Shown: piece after piece, positions 44,247-52,903 of the stretch
Position numbering within the stretch: position 1 is the first letter of the stretch
Layout of the letters: each line of letters starts with the position of its first letter
Assembly: GCF_042654345.1 (NCBI RefSeq)
Contig: NZ_JBHSGB010000005.1
Span: 186,001-250,000 of the forward strand
Reading direction: 5' to 3'
DNA length: 64,000 nucleotides
From: Pararheinheimera marina
Lineage (GTDB): Bacteria > Pseudomonadota > Gammaproteobacteria > Enterobacterales > Alteromonadaceae
Position numbers and translations under genes: made by a program
The notes under the pieces: model-generated
Databases searched by the model: none
What the model was told of the DNA's origin: nothing
Seen by the model: the letters and a program-made list of their open reading frames with translations, nothing else

Positions 44247-44684
44247 TTAGCTTTCCAGCTTTTTCTTCAGCGGGCCTGCCAGGCGGATCCCAAGCAACAT
44301 ACAGAGAATAAATATCGCCGCATCGCTAAAACCCGCGCCAAGCAGCACCAGCGCCGGCCCGGGACATATTCCGGCCAGGCCCCAGCCAATGCCAAATAAG
44401 ACACTGCCAACCAATAAAGCGGGTGAAATCTGACTGGCTTGCGGCCAGTGAAAATCATCCTCCAACGCCGGTTGTTGTCGTGATTTGCTCCACCAAAAGG
44501 CCAGCATGGCAACAGGAATGGCCGCCGTCATCACCAACGCCAAAGATGGATCCCAATCCCCTGTTACATGAAGAAACGCCAGCACCTTGGCCGGATTGGC
44601 CATCCCCGCCAGAATTAAGCCGAAGCCAAACACCAGACCCGCGGCAAATGCTGAAATAGCTGAACTGATGCGCTGTTTCATCAT
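44247..44684 (-). CDS. YeeE/YedE-type transporter, second half (DUF6691)
   Basis: A 145-residue membrane protein with about four helices, the partner half of a split YeeE/YedE transporter. The conserved GWGLAGICPGPALVLLG carries the single Cys used by TsuA-type thiosulfate channels to relay the substrate. The start overlaps the upstream gene by 4 bases. Together the pair probably transports thiosulfate or another reduced sulfur species. Direction and substrate are inferred. Confidence 0.82.
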   Translation of the reverse strand: MMKQRISSAISAFAAGLVFGFGLILAGMANPAKVLAFLHVTGDWDPSLALVMTAAIPVAMLAFWWSKSRQQPALEDDFHWPQASQISPALLVGSVLFGIGWGLAGICPGPALVLLGAGFSDAAIFILCMLLGIRLAGPLKKKLES

Positions 44685-45121
44685 ACGCCCCCCAGGTTAG
44701 CCATAACAAAGACCGTCAGCATGGCCATGCCCATAAAGATCAGTGTTGCCACAATGGAGCGCTTCGACAAACGGGCTATACCGCAGACGCCGTGCCCGCT
44801 GGTACAACCCGAGCCTAACTGCACGCCCATGCCAACCACTAACCCAGCCACGGCTAACATCACGGGCGATGCCTGCATGCGGATGTCTGGCAAAGGCGCC
44901 AGCAACTGCCAACAGGCAGGCGCCGCCACCAGGCCCACAACAAAAGCCAGTCGCCACCATTGCACCTGCGACAAGTTGGTTACCAAACCGCCACAAATAC
45001 CGGAAATACCTGCAATCCGGCCATTCACAAGCCAAAGTAAGGCCGCAGCGCCCCCTATCAACACGCCTCCCGCCAGGGAGGTCCAAGGGGTAAAGGAGCT
45101 CCAATCGATCATTTGCATCAC
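44681..45121 (-). CDS. YeeE/YedE-type transporter, first half
   Basis: A 146-residue membrane protein with about four helices and the signature GSGCTSGHGVCGIARLSKRS, in which the two Cys are those of the YeeE/YedE family. It starts with a double ATG; AGGTGATG lies just upstream. It is first of the two-gene operon, preceded by a recognisable promoter and a palindrome at 45138-45151. In many genomes such pairs neighbour ArsR/BigR regulators and persulfide dioxygenases. Here the nearest persulfide-dioxygenase-like gene is 38 kb away. Confidence 0.84.
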   Translation of the reverse strand: MMQMIDWSSFTPWTSLAGGVLIGGAAALLWLVNGRIAGISGICGGLVTNLSQVQWWRLAFVVGLVAAPACWQLLAPLPDIRMQASPVMLAVAGLVVGMGVQLGSGCTSGHGVCGIARLSKRSIVATLIFMGMAMLTVFVMANLGGV

Positions 45122-45137
45122 CTCATATTTAATTATG

Positions 45138-45171
45138 GAATAAGCATATTCACAAATGGAATATAAAGCAA
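45138..45171 (-). promoter_or_regulatory. Promoter and operator-like palindrome of the YeeE/YedE pair
   Basis: On the minus strand a -35-like TTGCTT and a -10-like TATGCT are 17 bases apart, ending about 25 bases before the start codon. The palindrome GAATA-AGCA-TATTC (45138-45151) overlaps the -10. That geometry suits an ArsR-type repressor such as BigR/SqrR, but no such regulator is adjacent, so the identity is a guess. Confidence 0.45.
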
Positions 45172-45299
45172 GTTTGTGTCGTTAGATACCGCTCAGTCTG
45201 AATCGGGTTTGATCAAAAAATCCAACTCGCTCCTGGAATTGAAGCTAAAACATACCAGCTTAATATGGTTAGGTACCTGGACGGACGAATTTCAGACAC

Positions 45300-45410
45300 A
45301 AAAAAACCAGCATAAAGCTGGTTGATTTGTTGGTTGCGGGAGCCGGATTTGAACCGACGACCTTCGCCCGGGGTTATCAATAGGAGCCCGACGGACGGCA
45401 CGAGTGAGCC
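45300..45410 (-). pseudogene. Degenerate initiator-tRNA copy with terminator (array unit 1)
   Basis: From 45331 leftward in gene order, the 3' half of tRNA-fMet through CCA is intact. In gene sense, CTATTG is inserted in the anticodon loop and CCGGG beside the variable region, and the 5' half beyond about 45393 has lost similarity. A hairpin (AACCAGC/GCTGGTT) with a T-run at 45300-45323 follows the CCA. It cannot form a normal CAU anticodon loop. Confidence 0.7.
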
Positions 45411-45450
45411 ATGTCCATATCGTAAAGTGGCAATCACAAATTTCAGAGAC

Positions 45451-45569
45451 AAAAAAACCAGCATAAAGCTGGTTGATTTGTTGGTTGCGGGAGCCGGATT
45501 TGAACCGACAACCTTCGCCCGGGGTTATCAAGAGGAGCCCAACGAGCAACCAGGCTGCTCCATCCGACA
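45451..45569 (-). pseudogene. Degenerate initiator-tRNA copy with terminator (array unit 2)
   Basis: tRNA-like segment 45482-45569 is 88 bases, exactly 11 longer than the intact copies. The D arm, T arm and CCA are preserved. Six bases (CTCTTG in gene sense) interrupt the anticodon loop, five more lie by the variable region, and the 5' acceptor strand carries changes. The same terminator hairpin follows at 45451-45474. It could be a pseudogene or an unusual tRNA-like RNA. Confidence 0.7.
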
Positions 45570-45605
45570 TCTACGCCACGTTCGCGTTTCAACAAATTTC
45601 AGACA

Positions 45606-45630
45606 CAAAAAAACCAGCATAAAGCTGGTT
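45606..45630 (-). terminator. Terminator after the second intact initiator tRNA
   Basis: AACCAGC (45612-45618) pairs with GCTGGTT (45624-45630). On the minus strand it runs into seven T. Near-identical copies follow array units 1 and 2, showing that the unit of duplication included the terminator. Confidence 0.82.
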
Positions 45631-45637
45631 GATTTGT

Positions 45638-45714
<77 letters not shown>

Positions 45715-45748
45715 TCCGTGGTGTTTGCAAACTTCGTACGATGTTAAT

Positions 45749-45825
45749 TGGTTGCGGGAGCCAGTTTTTACCAGCGCCCTTCGCTTCGGGGTTATAAAGA
45801 GGAGCCCGTTGAGCTTTCTACTTTA
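45749..45825 (-). pseudogene. Degenerate initiator-tRNA copy between the two intact genes
   Basis: The acceptor 3' strand with CCA and the anticodon-stem core are recognisable. The T arm is heavily mutated (CTGGTAAAAACTGG), six bases (CTCTTT in gene sense) sit in the anticodon loop and about six near the variable region. The D-arm region is barely alignable. It shares the insertion positions of units 1 and 2. Confidence 0.65.
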
Positions 45826-45841
45826 GAACTCAGTTGCGAAT

Positions 45842-45918
<77 letters not shown>

Positions 45919-45936
45919 TCCGTGTTTGCGGGGCGC

Positions 45937-45965
45937 ATAGTAGAGCTTTCATTTCATTCGTGCAA
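45937..45965 (-). promoter_or_regulatory. Sigma-70 promoter of the initiator tRNA array
   Basis: Minus strand: -35 TTGCAC (45965-45960), 17-base spacer, -10 TACTAT (45942-45937). A GC-rich discriminator GCGCCCC follows, typical of stringently controlled stable-RNA promoters. Confidence 0.82.
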
Positions 45966-46047
45966 GGCTTAATTTCTAAAGTCGCACTGACTGCCGAATA
46001 ATTAAACTATCTGCCTGTTGTTGCAGCAGATTTGCAGCCCTTTCAGG

Positions 46048-47226
46048 CTAACTCTGCTGCAACAGACTTTCCAGGCAGTGTTCTTTGATGCCATAGAAAG
46101 ACTTAATTTGCTGAATTTGCTCAAGAACCAACCCTGATGCTTTGGTGCCCTGATTTTTCACCGCCAGGATCATTTTGTTTTTGCTGGTGTGTTCCAGCGA
46201 GATAAATTCAAACACCTGGGTATCGTAACCATTGGCTTCCAGCAGCAAGGCCCGCAAGCTGTCGGTCAGCATCTCAGCCTGCTCACCCGCATGAATGCCA
46301 TGTTTTAACATAGGGGCCAATACCGCAGGGCTTTTTAACTGAGGCCGGATTTGTTTATGGCAACAAGGCGAACACAGGATGACAGAAGCTCCAGCCCGAA
46401 TGCCCATGTGGATAGCGTAATCGGTGGCAGTATCGCAGGCATGCAAGGCAATCATCACATCCAGCCCGGTCTGCTGATAGTGCTTTACATCGCCCTGCTC
46501 AAAGCGAATACCGGCTAACTGCAGTTGTTGTGCGGTCTGATTACATAAATCCACCAACTCCTGGCGCAGCTCCACACCTATGACGTCGACATTGGCATTT
46601 AACTGTTCCGTCAGGTAATGGTGTAAGGCGAACGTCAGATAGGCTTTGCCTGAGCCGAAATCAGCTACCTGCAACGGGGAGCGTTTAAGCAACTCTGTCT
46701 GCTTCAAGGCCGCAGCAAAGACTTCAATAAACTTATTGATTTGCTTCCACTTACGCGACATGGCCGGGATCACCTGATGCCTGGCATCTGTGACCCCCAG
46801 CTTTTGCAGGAAGGCCGCATGTTGGTTGATATAGCGCAGCTTTTCTTTGTTATGGCTGACCAGGTCTGCTTTGCCGCTCTGGTCGGTCTTTTTATGTTCA
46901 GACAGCAGAATTTTGCCTTTTTTACTGATCCCTAACTGAACATCAGCAGCAACGCTGCTGAAATGAGCCGCTTTAAAATCAGCGCTTAATAAGGTCGAGA
47001 CTAGTGCCAGACCTTCGTCATAACTGTAATTTTTGGTGATATCGCGGGTTTGATAGCGGTATAAAAAACTCAGCACTGGGCTTTTTAACTGCACAGGCCG
47101 CACTTCAACGCGCTGCAAGGCGGCGTCATCGCCCTGGTATTTACTCAGCACCAGCTTTTGCCATTGCTGCGCCTGTAACGCCTGGTGTAACCGGTCTGTG
47201 AAGTCGTTTAATTGAAAATCCGCCAC
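46048..47226 (-). CDS. Class I SAM-dependent methyltransferase (Methyltransf_32-like)
   Basis: A 392-residue protein. An N-terminal region of about 130 residues of unknown fold precedes a Rossmann methyltransferase domain with VADFGSGKAYLTFALHHYL (SAM loop), VDVIGVELRQELVDLCN, MIALHACDTATDYAI and VILCSPCCHKQIR. The HACDTATD and CCHKQ motifs are typical of the Methyltransf_32 family, which includes RNA-modifying members. The substrate is unknown. A 12-bp inverted repeat (46019-46030 with 46053-46064) surrounds the stop codon. It lies 48 bases downstream of rmuC. Confidence 0.85.
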   Translation of the reverse strand: MADFQLNDFTDRLHQALQAQQWQKLVLSKYQGDDAALQRVEVRPVQLKSPVLSFLYRYQTRDITKNYSYDEGLALVSTLLSADFKAAHFSSVAADVQLGISKKGKILLSEHKKTDQSGKADLVSHNKEKLRYINQHAAFLQKLGVTDARHQVIPAMSRKWKQINKFIEVFAAALKQTELLKRSPLQVADFGSGKAYLTFALHHYLTEQLNANVDVIGVELRQELVDLCNQTAQQLQLAGIRFEQGDVKHYQQTGLDVMIALHACDTATDYAIHMGIRAGASVILCSPCCHKQIRPQLKSPAVLAPMLKHGIHAGEQAEMLTDSLRALLLEANGYDTQVFEFISLEHTSKNKMILAVKNQGTKASGLVLEQIQQIKSFYGIKEHCLESLLQQS

Positions 47227-47274
47227 AACTGCCCCCTGCTTTCAAAGCGCGCCAGTATAAAGATCTGTCCGGCC

Positions 47275-48699
47275 TTACTCCAGCCTGTCTGCCAGCTTTG
47301 GGTCTATCTCCAGTTCCAGCTCGGCTTTCTCGGTAAAATATTCCGGTAATTCCGCCTGAATGGCCGGCGTCAACAACTTAAACTCATTGACCTGTTTGAC
47401 CAGGTTCGCTTTGCCGTTGACCAGCTGCCCTTCGGCCGCTTCATAAGCGTCCTGCGCGCGTTGCAGGTTTTCCCGAATTTTGACAAAGCTCTGTAAAAAA
47501 GTGCGTAGCTTGTTAAACAAATTGTCCGCACGTTTGGCCAGTTCAGCGCTGTGTTTGTGCTGCTCTTCAAAGCGCCATAACTGCCGCACAATATTCAGGC
47601 TGGTTAATAAGGTGGTCGGTGTGGCCACCAGAATATTCTGGTTCAGCGCTTGCTGGAAAATTCGTTCGTCCGAGCGCAGCGCATCAACAAAGGCTGATTC
47701 AACCGGCACAAACATAAACACCAGGTCGGGCGAATTGAAGCCCGGCAGTTTGCTGTAATTTCGTTCTGCCAATTCTTGGATACGTGCCGAAATGGCGGCA
47801 ATATGTTGCTTCAGTGCCACAGCACGCTCAGCGTCATCCTCGGAATTGATATAGGTCGTGTAAGCGTTGAGCGAGACTTTGGCGTCAATAATCAAATGTT
47901 TATTCTGTGGAAGGAACACCACGACATCGGGGCGCTGGCGATCGCCTTCCTGGTTTTGCCGGCTGACTTCCCGCTGATAATCGACACCTGCACGCAAGCC
48001 TGAACGCTCCAGTACATTCTCCAGCACCAGCTCGCCCCAGTTACCCTGAGCTTTTTTCTGTCCCTTCAGTGCAGTAGCCAATTGATGGGCCTCCAGCGTC
48101 ATTTGCTGATTCAGCTGTTTCAACTGCCCCAGTTCATGCTGCAACAAGGTTTGCTGTTGGCTTTCCTTCAGATGGATATCTTCGACTTTCGTTTTAAAGG
48201 CATCCAGTTGTTGCTGGAAAGGTGTCAGCAGCTGGCCGAGCAGTTGCTGCTGCTGCCCCTGAAAACTCTGCTGTTTCTCGTCAAAAATCCGCTGTGCCAG
48301 CTGGGAAAACTCAAGACTCAGTTGCTGCTTGTTCGACTGCAATAACGCCTGCTGCTCAGCAAAGCTTTGTTGTTTCTCGCGCAAGCTGGTAGCCAAGGCG
48401 CTATGGTCCTGTAACAATTGCTGGTAGTTTTGCTGCTGCAGTGCGCTTTGTTGCTTTAGCTCCTGCCAGAGTTGCTGCAGTTGTTGGTATTGGCTTTGTA
48501 CCCGGCTGAATTCAGTGTCTTTGTGCTGTAACTGCTGGCGCAGTGTTTTATGTTCCTGCTCAATCAGCAGCAACTGATGCAGCTGTTGCTGCTGCAAGGC
48601 CAACTGCTGGCGTTGTTGCAATAGCCTCCACGCCAATAGCAATGTGGCCAGAAATAAAACGGCGGCGACAACGGCCACCGCCCACAGATTATCCGTCAT
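47275..48699 (-). CDS. rmuC: DNA recombination protein RmuC
   Basis: A 474-residue membrane-anchored protein with an N-terminal TM helix (WAVAVVAAVLFLATLLLAWRLL), a Gln-rich coiled coil to about residue 200, and the RmuC core with GNWGELVLENVLERSGLRAGVDYQ, RPDVVVFLPQNKHLIIDAKVSLNAY, SPDLVFMFVPVESAF and VATPTTLL. The core has a PD-(D/E)XK nuclease-like fold and restrains rearrangements at inverted repeats. It lies 18 bases after a lipoprotein gene. Confidence 0.95.
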   Translation of the reverse strand: MTDNLWAVAVVAAVLFLATLLLAWRLLQQRQQLALQQQQLHQLLLIEQEHKTLRQQLQHKDTEFSRVQSQYQQLQQLWQELKQQSALQQQNYQQLLQDHSALATSLREKQQSFAEQQALLQSNKQQLSLEFSQLAQRIFDEKQQSFQGQQQQLLGQLLTPFQQQLDAFKTKVEDIHLKESQQQTLLQHELGQLKQLNQQMTLEAHQLATALKGQKKAQGNWGELVLENVLERSGLRAGVDYQREVSRQNQEGDRQRPDVVVFLPQNKHLIIDAKVSLNAYTTYINSEDDAERAVALKQHIAAISARIQELAERNYSKLPGFNSPDLVFMFVPVESAFVDALRSDERIFQQALNQNILVATPTTLLTSLNIVRQLWRFEEQHKHSAELAKRADNLFNKLRTFLQSFVKIRENLQRAQDAYEAAEGQLVNGKANLVKQVNEFKLLTPAIQAELPEYFTEKAELELEIDPKLADRLE

Positions 48700-48717
48700 A
48701 ACTAGGGCTCCGGCTGA

Positions 48718-49137
48718 TCAGCGGACATCCCCCTGATCGAACACACATTGAGACTGCTGACAACTGGCCATAGGTGCCATCAGCATTTGACAGGTCGATA
48801 CCAGTCCCAACTTATCATTTTGTTTACGTTTTAACTGCTGATAGCGCTCCGCCGTGTACTGCAGCATTTTTTCGTCGGTTTGCCCTGTGGAATACAGCAT
48901 ATAGACCTCAGGACCACCGCAAGGACGCGCTCCCACCGGGATCACCTTGCATTGATTGTCATGGCTGCAGCTTTTGTCTTCGGTCAGCTTGTCCAACCGT
49001 AACTGCAGTTGTCGGGTATCCAGCTGCAGCTGCGCCAGAGGACCGTCCAGTTGAGTTTTTAAAACATTGGAATTTTCCGGCACAGTGGCGCAGGCAGATA
49101 ACCCCATTAACATCGCAATCAGTGCGGCTTTATACAT
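48718..49137 (-). CDS. Small Cys-containing lipoprotein of unknown function
   Basis: A 139-residue predicted lipoprotein with lipobox LSAC (lipid Cys at about 16). The mature part has a coiled-coil-like segment, then SCSHDNQCKVIPVGARPCGGP and a C-terminal MASCQQSQCVFD, giving six Cys that could form disulfides in the periplasm. I have seen the ARxCGGP motif in uncharacterised proteobacterial lipoproteins. No function is assigned. It probably shares a transcript with rmuC. Confidence 0.72.
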   Translation of the reverse strand: MYKAALIAMLMGLSACATVPENSNVLKTQLDGPLAQLQLDTRQLQLRLDKLTEDKSCSHDNQCKVIPVGARPCGGPEVYMLYSTGQTDEKMLQYTAERYQQLKRKQNDKLGLVSTCQMLMAPMASCQQSQCVFDQGDVR

Positions 49138-49284
49138 AAACTACGTCCTTCTTTGCCAGTATTTTTTGCTTTGTTATCAGTGGGATCAGACTGACATAAA
49201 GTTGCATTGGCTGAAAAGAAATATTTTGTAAACAAATGATGTACTTAATGTTCCTGCTATTCCGGCATACCGTACGTCCTGTAC

Positions 49285-49314
49285 ATAAAAAAGGCCGGGA
49301 GTTCCGGCCTTTTC
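49285..49314 (-). terminator. Intrinsic terminator of etfBA
   Basis: AAGGCCGG (49292-49299) pairs with CCGGCCTT (49305-49312). On the minus strand it is followed by a T-run opposite the A-tract at 49288-49293. It lies directly after the etfA stop. Confidence 0.88.
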
Positions 49315-49318
49315 TGAT

Positions 49319-50245
49319 TTAGAGTTTCGCTTCGAGCTCTGGGAGCGCCGTAAAGAGGTCAGCCACCAGACCATAATCAGCCACCTGGAAAATCGGTGCT
49401 TCCGGATCTTTGTTGATGGCGACTATCACTTTAGAATCTTTCATACCGGCTAGATGCTGAATAGCGCCGGAAATACCGACAGCAATATACAACTCTGGCG
49501 CCACAATCTTACCAGTCTGACCAACCTGCATATCATTAGGCACAAAACCGGCATCTACAGCGGCACGTGACGCGCCAATAGCGGCACTGAGTTTGTCGGC
49601 AATACCGTCCAGTAACTTGAAGTTCTCGCCGTTTTGCATGCCACGGCCGCCCGAAATAATCACCCGTGCAGCAGTCAGCTCAGGACGTTCAGATTTAGTC
49701 AGCTCTTCGCTGATAAAGCTGGAAACGCCTGCATCCTTCACCGCAGTAACTGGCTCAACAGGCGCGCTATTGCCTTCAGCCACCGCATCAAAGGCCGCAG
49801 AACGCACTGTCATTACTTTAATCGCATCGGCACTTTGCACTGTGGCAAGGGCATTACCGGCATAAATTGGACGGACAAAAGTGTCGGCACTTTCTACCGC
49901 AATAATGTCGGAGATCTGTGCCACATCCAGTAAAGCGGCCACCCGAGGCAGGAAGTTTTTGCCCGTGGTGGTAGCACTTGCAAGAATATGGCTGTAGTTC
50001 GCGCCAAGCTCAGCCACCAGCAGACTGACATTTTCGGCCAGCTGATGCTGATAACAAGGCTGGTCTGCCACCAACACTTTGCTGACGCTTTGCAACGAGG
50101 CAGCTTGTTGAGCTACAGCATCACAGCCCTGGCCTGCAACCAGCACATGAACATCACCGCCAATCTGCGTGGCTGCACTGATCGCTTTGGCCGTATCGGC
50201 TTTTAACTGCTGATTGTTATGTTCTGCAATTACTAAAATAGCCAT
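49319..50245 (-). CDS. etfA: Electron transfer flavoprotein, alpha subunit
   Basis: FAD-binding subunit of ETF, 308 residues. The C-terminal FAD domain is well preserved: ISGGRGMQNGENF, IGASRAAVDAGFVPNDMQVGQTGK, PELYIAVGISGAIQHLAGM and VIVAINKDPEAPIFQVADYG. ETF collects electrons from acyl-CoA and related dehydrogenases and passes them to EtfQO. The start overlaps the etfB stop by one base. Confidence 0.96.
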   Translation of the reverse strand: MAILVIAEHNNQQLKADTAKAISAATQIGGDVHVLVAGQGCDAVAQQAASLQSVSKVLVADQPCYQHQLAENVSLLVAELGANYSHILASATTTGKNFLPRVAALLDVAQISDIIAVESADTFVRPIYAGNALATVQSADAIKVMTVRSAAFDAVAEGNSAPVEPVTAVKDAGVSSFISEELTKSERPELTAARVIISGGRGMQNGENFKLLDGIADKLSAAIGASRAAVDAGFVPNDMQVGQTGKIVAPELYIAVGISGAIQHLAGMKDSKVIVAINKDPEAPIFQVADYGLVADLFTALPELEAKL

Positions 50246-50994
50246 CAGATCACCTTCGCTTCTTGTTTTAATTTCGCTACTAACTCGTCGACTGAGCTCA
50301 CCATCACTCCGGCACTGCGGCTTTGAGGCGCTGTCACCTTTAAGGTGCTGACCTTACTGGTCAGCGCCACGCCAAAACTGTCAGCGGCTTTCACGTCCAG
50401 CGGCTTTTTCTTGGCTTTCATAATATTTGGCAGTGACGCGTAACGTGGTTCATTCAAACGCAGGTCTGTCGATACCACTGCTGGCAACGTCAGTTCAACC
50501 TGTTGCAGGCCGCCGTCGATTTCGCGGGTGACCTTGACCTTCCCGTTTTCTACCTGAACTTTTGACGCAAAAGTACCCTGACCCATGCCAGTTAATGCAG
50601 CCAACATCTGGCCAGTCTGGTTATTGTCGGAGTCAATCGCCTGTTTACCTAAAATCACCAGCGAAGGTTGTTCATCCTGCACTACTTTGGCCAGCAGTTT
50701 CGCCACTTGCAGCGAATCCAGCTGTAATTCAGTGTCAAGCTGGATAGCCCGATCAGCGCCCAGCGCCAGAGCAGTGCGCAGTTGTTCCTGCACAGCAGCA
50801 GGGCCAATCGACACCACCACCACTTCCGTGGCAACGCCCGCTTCTTTTAAGCGCACCGCTTCTTCCACCGCAATTTCACAAAACGGATTCAGTGCCATTT
50901 TGACATTGGCTAAATCCACTCCGCTCTGATCGGCCTTTACCCGCACTTTTACGTTGTAATCAATGACCCGTTTTACCGGAACTAAAATTTTCAT
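50245..50994 (-). CDS. etfB: Electron transfer flavoprotein, beta subunit
   Basis: AMP-binding subunit, 249 residues. The N-terminal ILVPVKRVIDYNVKVRV, the ALNPFCEIAVEEAVRLKE segment, the ETF beta signature near LGKQAIDSDNNQTGQMLAALTG, and the C-terminal region DLRLNEPRYASLPNIMKAKKKPLD are present. It is first in etfBA and divergent from etfQO, whose product accepts the electrons. Confidence 0.96.
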   Translation of the reverse strand: MKILVPVKRVIDYNVKVRVKADQSGVDLANVKMALNPFCEIAVEEAVRLKEAGVATEVVVVSIGPAAVQEQLRTALALGADRAIQLDTELQLDSLQVAKLLAKVVQDEQPSLVILGKQAIDSDNNQTGQMLAALTGMGQGTFASKVQVENGKVKVTREIDGGLQQVELTLPAVVSTDLRLNEPRYASLPNIMKAKKKPLDVKAADSFGVALTSKVSTLKVTAPQSRSAGVMVSSVDELVAKLKQEAKVI

Positions 50995-51025
50995 ATAAAC
51001 CTCATTGGCCGCAGCGTCAGAACGT

Positions 51026-51101
51026 CAGGTTGACGTGAAGGTAAAGCTCTACCCTTTTTCGACGCCCAATCTACTTACTGTTGACGTTAACGTCAACCTG
51101 A
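51026..51101. promoter_or_regulatory. LiuR-like operators between etfB and etfQO
   Basis: GTTGACGTTAACGTCAAC at 51080-51097 is a perfect 18-base palindrome. A degenerate second site, GTTGACGTGAAGGTAAAG, lies at 51029-51046. TCAGGTTGACGT at 51026-51037 and its exact complement at 51090-51101 form a 12-bp inverted repeat. The form resembles the motif of LiuR, the MerR-family regulator of branched-chain amino acid catabolism, whose regulon in related bacteria includes ETF genes. The regulator is not in the window. Confidence 0.7.
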
Positions 51102-51189
51102 AATACCCTTAAGCAAAGAATTCTTCCAATACAAGAACAACAGTATTTTCCAGTGCCTGTGCAGAGGCCTGTTAACTCAGGGGTGGGTC

Positions 51190-52839
51190 GTGATCGAACG
51201 TGAATCAATGGACGTAGATGTAGTCATTGTGGGCGCCGGCCCTGCTGGATTAAGTTGTGCTATACGCCTGATGCAACAAGCAAAAGCAGCCGGCACTGAC
51301 TTACAAATAGTCGTTGTAGAAAAAGGCTCAGAAGTTGGCGCTCATATTTTATCTGGCGCCGTATTAGAAACGCGCGCCTTAAATGAACTGCTTCCTGACT
51401 GGCAAAGTATGGGTGCCCCCATTACTGCCGCTGTCAGTACTGACCATATCTATTTGCTGAATAACGCCGAGAAAGCCACCCGCATGCCGAACTGGTTGGT
51501 GCCTAAGACCATGCACAATGAAGGCAATTACATTGTTTCGATGGGCAATGTCTGTCGTTGGCTGGCACAACAAGCCGAATCTCTTGGAGTAGAAGTTTTC
51601 CCTGGTTTTCCAGCGGCTGAACTGATTATTGAAGACCATGTCGTTAAAGGCATTGTGACCGGCGATATGGGTATTGGCGCCGACGGTCAGCCTAAAGACA
51701 GCTTTACACCGGGGATGGAGTTACGCGCTCGCTATACGGTATTCGCAGAAGGCTGCCGTGGCCATTTAGGTAAGCAGCTTATTCAGCAATTCCAGTTGGA
51801 TGAAGGGAAAACTCCACAGCATTACGCACTGGGCTTTAAAGAAATTTGGGATATTCCAGCCGAACAGCATCAGCCGGGTCTGGTGGTGCATAGTGCGGGC
51901 TGGCCACTGGATATCAACACTGGCGGTGGCGGCTATTTGTACCATGCTGAAAACCAGCAAGTGGTGGTGGGTCTGATTATCGATTTGAACTACAGCAATC
52001 CGCACCTGAGCCCATTCGAAGAATTCCAGCGCTACAAACAACACCCTGCACTGAAGCAGTATTTGCAAGGTGGTAAACGGGTTAGCTATGGTGCCCGCGC
52101 CATTGCCAAAGGCGGATACAACAGCCTGCCCAAGATGAGCTTCCCTGGTGGACTGTTAGTAGGTTGTGACGCTGGCACCCTCAACTTTGCAAAAATTAAA
52201 GGCAACCATACGGCGATGAAGTCCGGTATGTTAGCAGCTGAATCTCTGTTCAGCGCCTTGCAAGCAGGTCGCGGTGCCGATGATGTCACCGAATTTGCCA
52301 GTCACTTCGAACAAAGCTGGCTCTTTGACGAGTTATTCCGCAGCCGGAATTTTGGCCCGGCCCTGCATAAATTCGGCACCTTGATGGGTGGTGCATTTAA
52401 CGTGCTGGACCAAAACCTGTTCGGCGGTAAACTGCCACTTACCATCAAAGATTGGGGTAAAGATCACCAGAGTCTTAAACTGGCCAGCGAATCTGACCCC
52501 ATCCAGTACGCCAAGCCTGACGGTATTCTGAGCTTTGATCGGCTGTCTTCTGTGTATTTGTCTAACACCAACCATGAAGAAGATCAGCCTTGCCATCTGA
52601 AGCTCTCTGACAGTTCTATTCCGGTTCAGGTCAACCTGGCCCTGTACGACGAACCGGCGCAGCGCTATTGCCCTGCCGGAGTGTATGAAATTGTTGGCCA
52701 GGACAGTGGCGAAGCACGATTGCAGATCAATGCGCAGAACTGCATTCACTGCAAAACCTGCGACATTAAGGACCCGAAACAAAACATCCAATGGGTCACG
52801 CCGGAAGGCGCAGGCGGCCCCAACTACCCGAATATGTAA
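51190..52839 (+). CDS. Electron transfer flavoprotein-ubiquinone oxidoreductase
   Basis: Inner-membrane-associated flavoprotein of 549 residues that moves electrons from ETF to ubiquinone. The N-terminal FAD motif is DVVIVGAGPAGLSCA. The C-terminal ferredoxin-like domain has RYCPAGVYE and CIHCKTCDIKDPKQN, the four Cys for the [4Fe-4S] cluster, and ends in GGPNYPNM as in known EtfQO. The GTG start at 51190 gives the family-like N-terminus MIERESM and has a G-rich ribosome-binding region; an ATG at 51208 is the alternative. It is divergent from etfBA. Confidence 0.95.
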   Translation: MIERESMDVDVVIVGAGPAGLSCAIRLMQQAKAAGTDLQIVVVEKGSEVGAHILSGAVLETRALNELLPDWQSMGAPITAAVSTDHIYLLNNAEKATRMPNWLVPKTMHNEGNYIVSMGNVCRWLAQQAESLGVEVFPGFPAAELIIEDHVVKGIVTGDMGIGADGQPKDSFTPGMELRARYTVFAEGCRGHLGKQLIQQFQLDEGKTPQHYALGFKEIWDIPAEQHQPGLVVHSAGWPLDINTGGGGYLYHAENQQVVVGLIIDLNYSNPHLSPFEEFQRYKQHPALKQYLQGGKRVSYGARAIAKGGYNSLPKMSFPGGLLVGCDAGTLNFAKIKGNHTAMKSGMLAAESLFSALQAGRGADDVTEFASHFEQSWLFDELFRSRNFGPALHKFGTLMGGAFNVLDQNLFGGKLPLTIKDWGKDHQSLKLASESDPIQYAKPDGILSFDRLSSVYLSNTNHEEDQPCHLKLSDSSIPVQVNLALYDEPAQRYCPAGVYEIVGQDSGEARLQINAQNCIHCKTCDIKDPKQNIQWVTPEGAGGPNYPNM

Positions 52840-52855
52840 GTCACGGTCAGGGAAA

Positions 52856-52903
52856 CGGGATCAGAAGTCAGAAGGCCTAACAAAAAACTCACTTCTGATC
52901 CCG
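52856..52903. terminator. Probable etfQO terminator stem-loop
   Basis: CGGGATCAGAAGT (52856-52868) pairs perfectly with ACTTCTGATCCCG (52891-52903) across a 22-base loop. Only CTCTATTT follows, so termination may be weak. The remaining sequence to 53080 probably holds the promoter of the tubulin-like gene. Confidence 0.5.
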
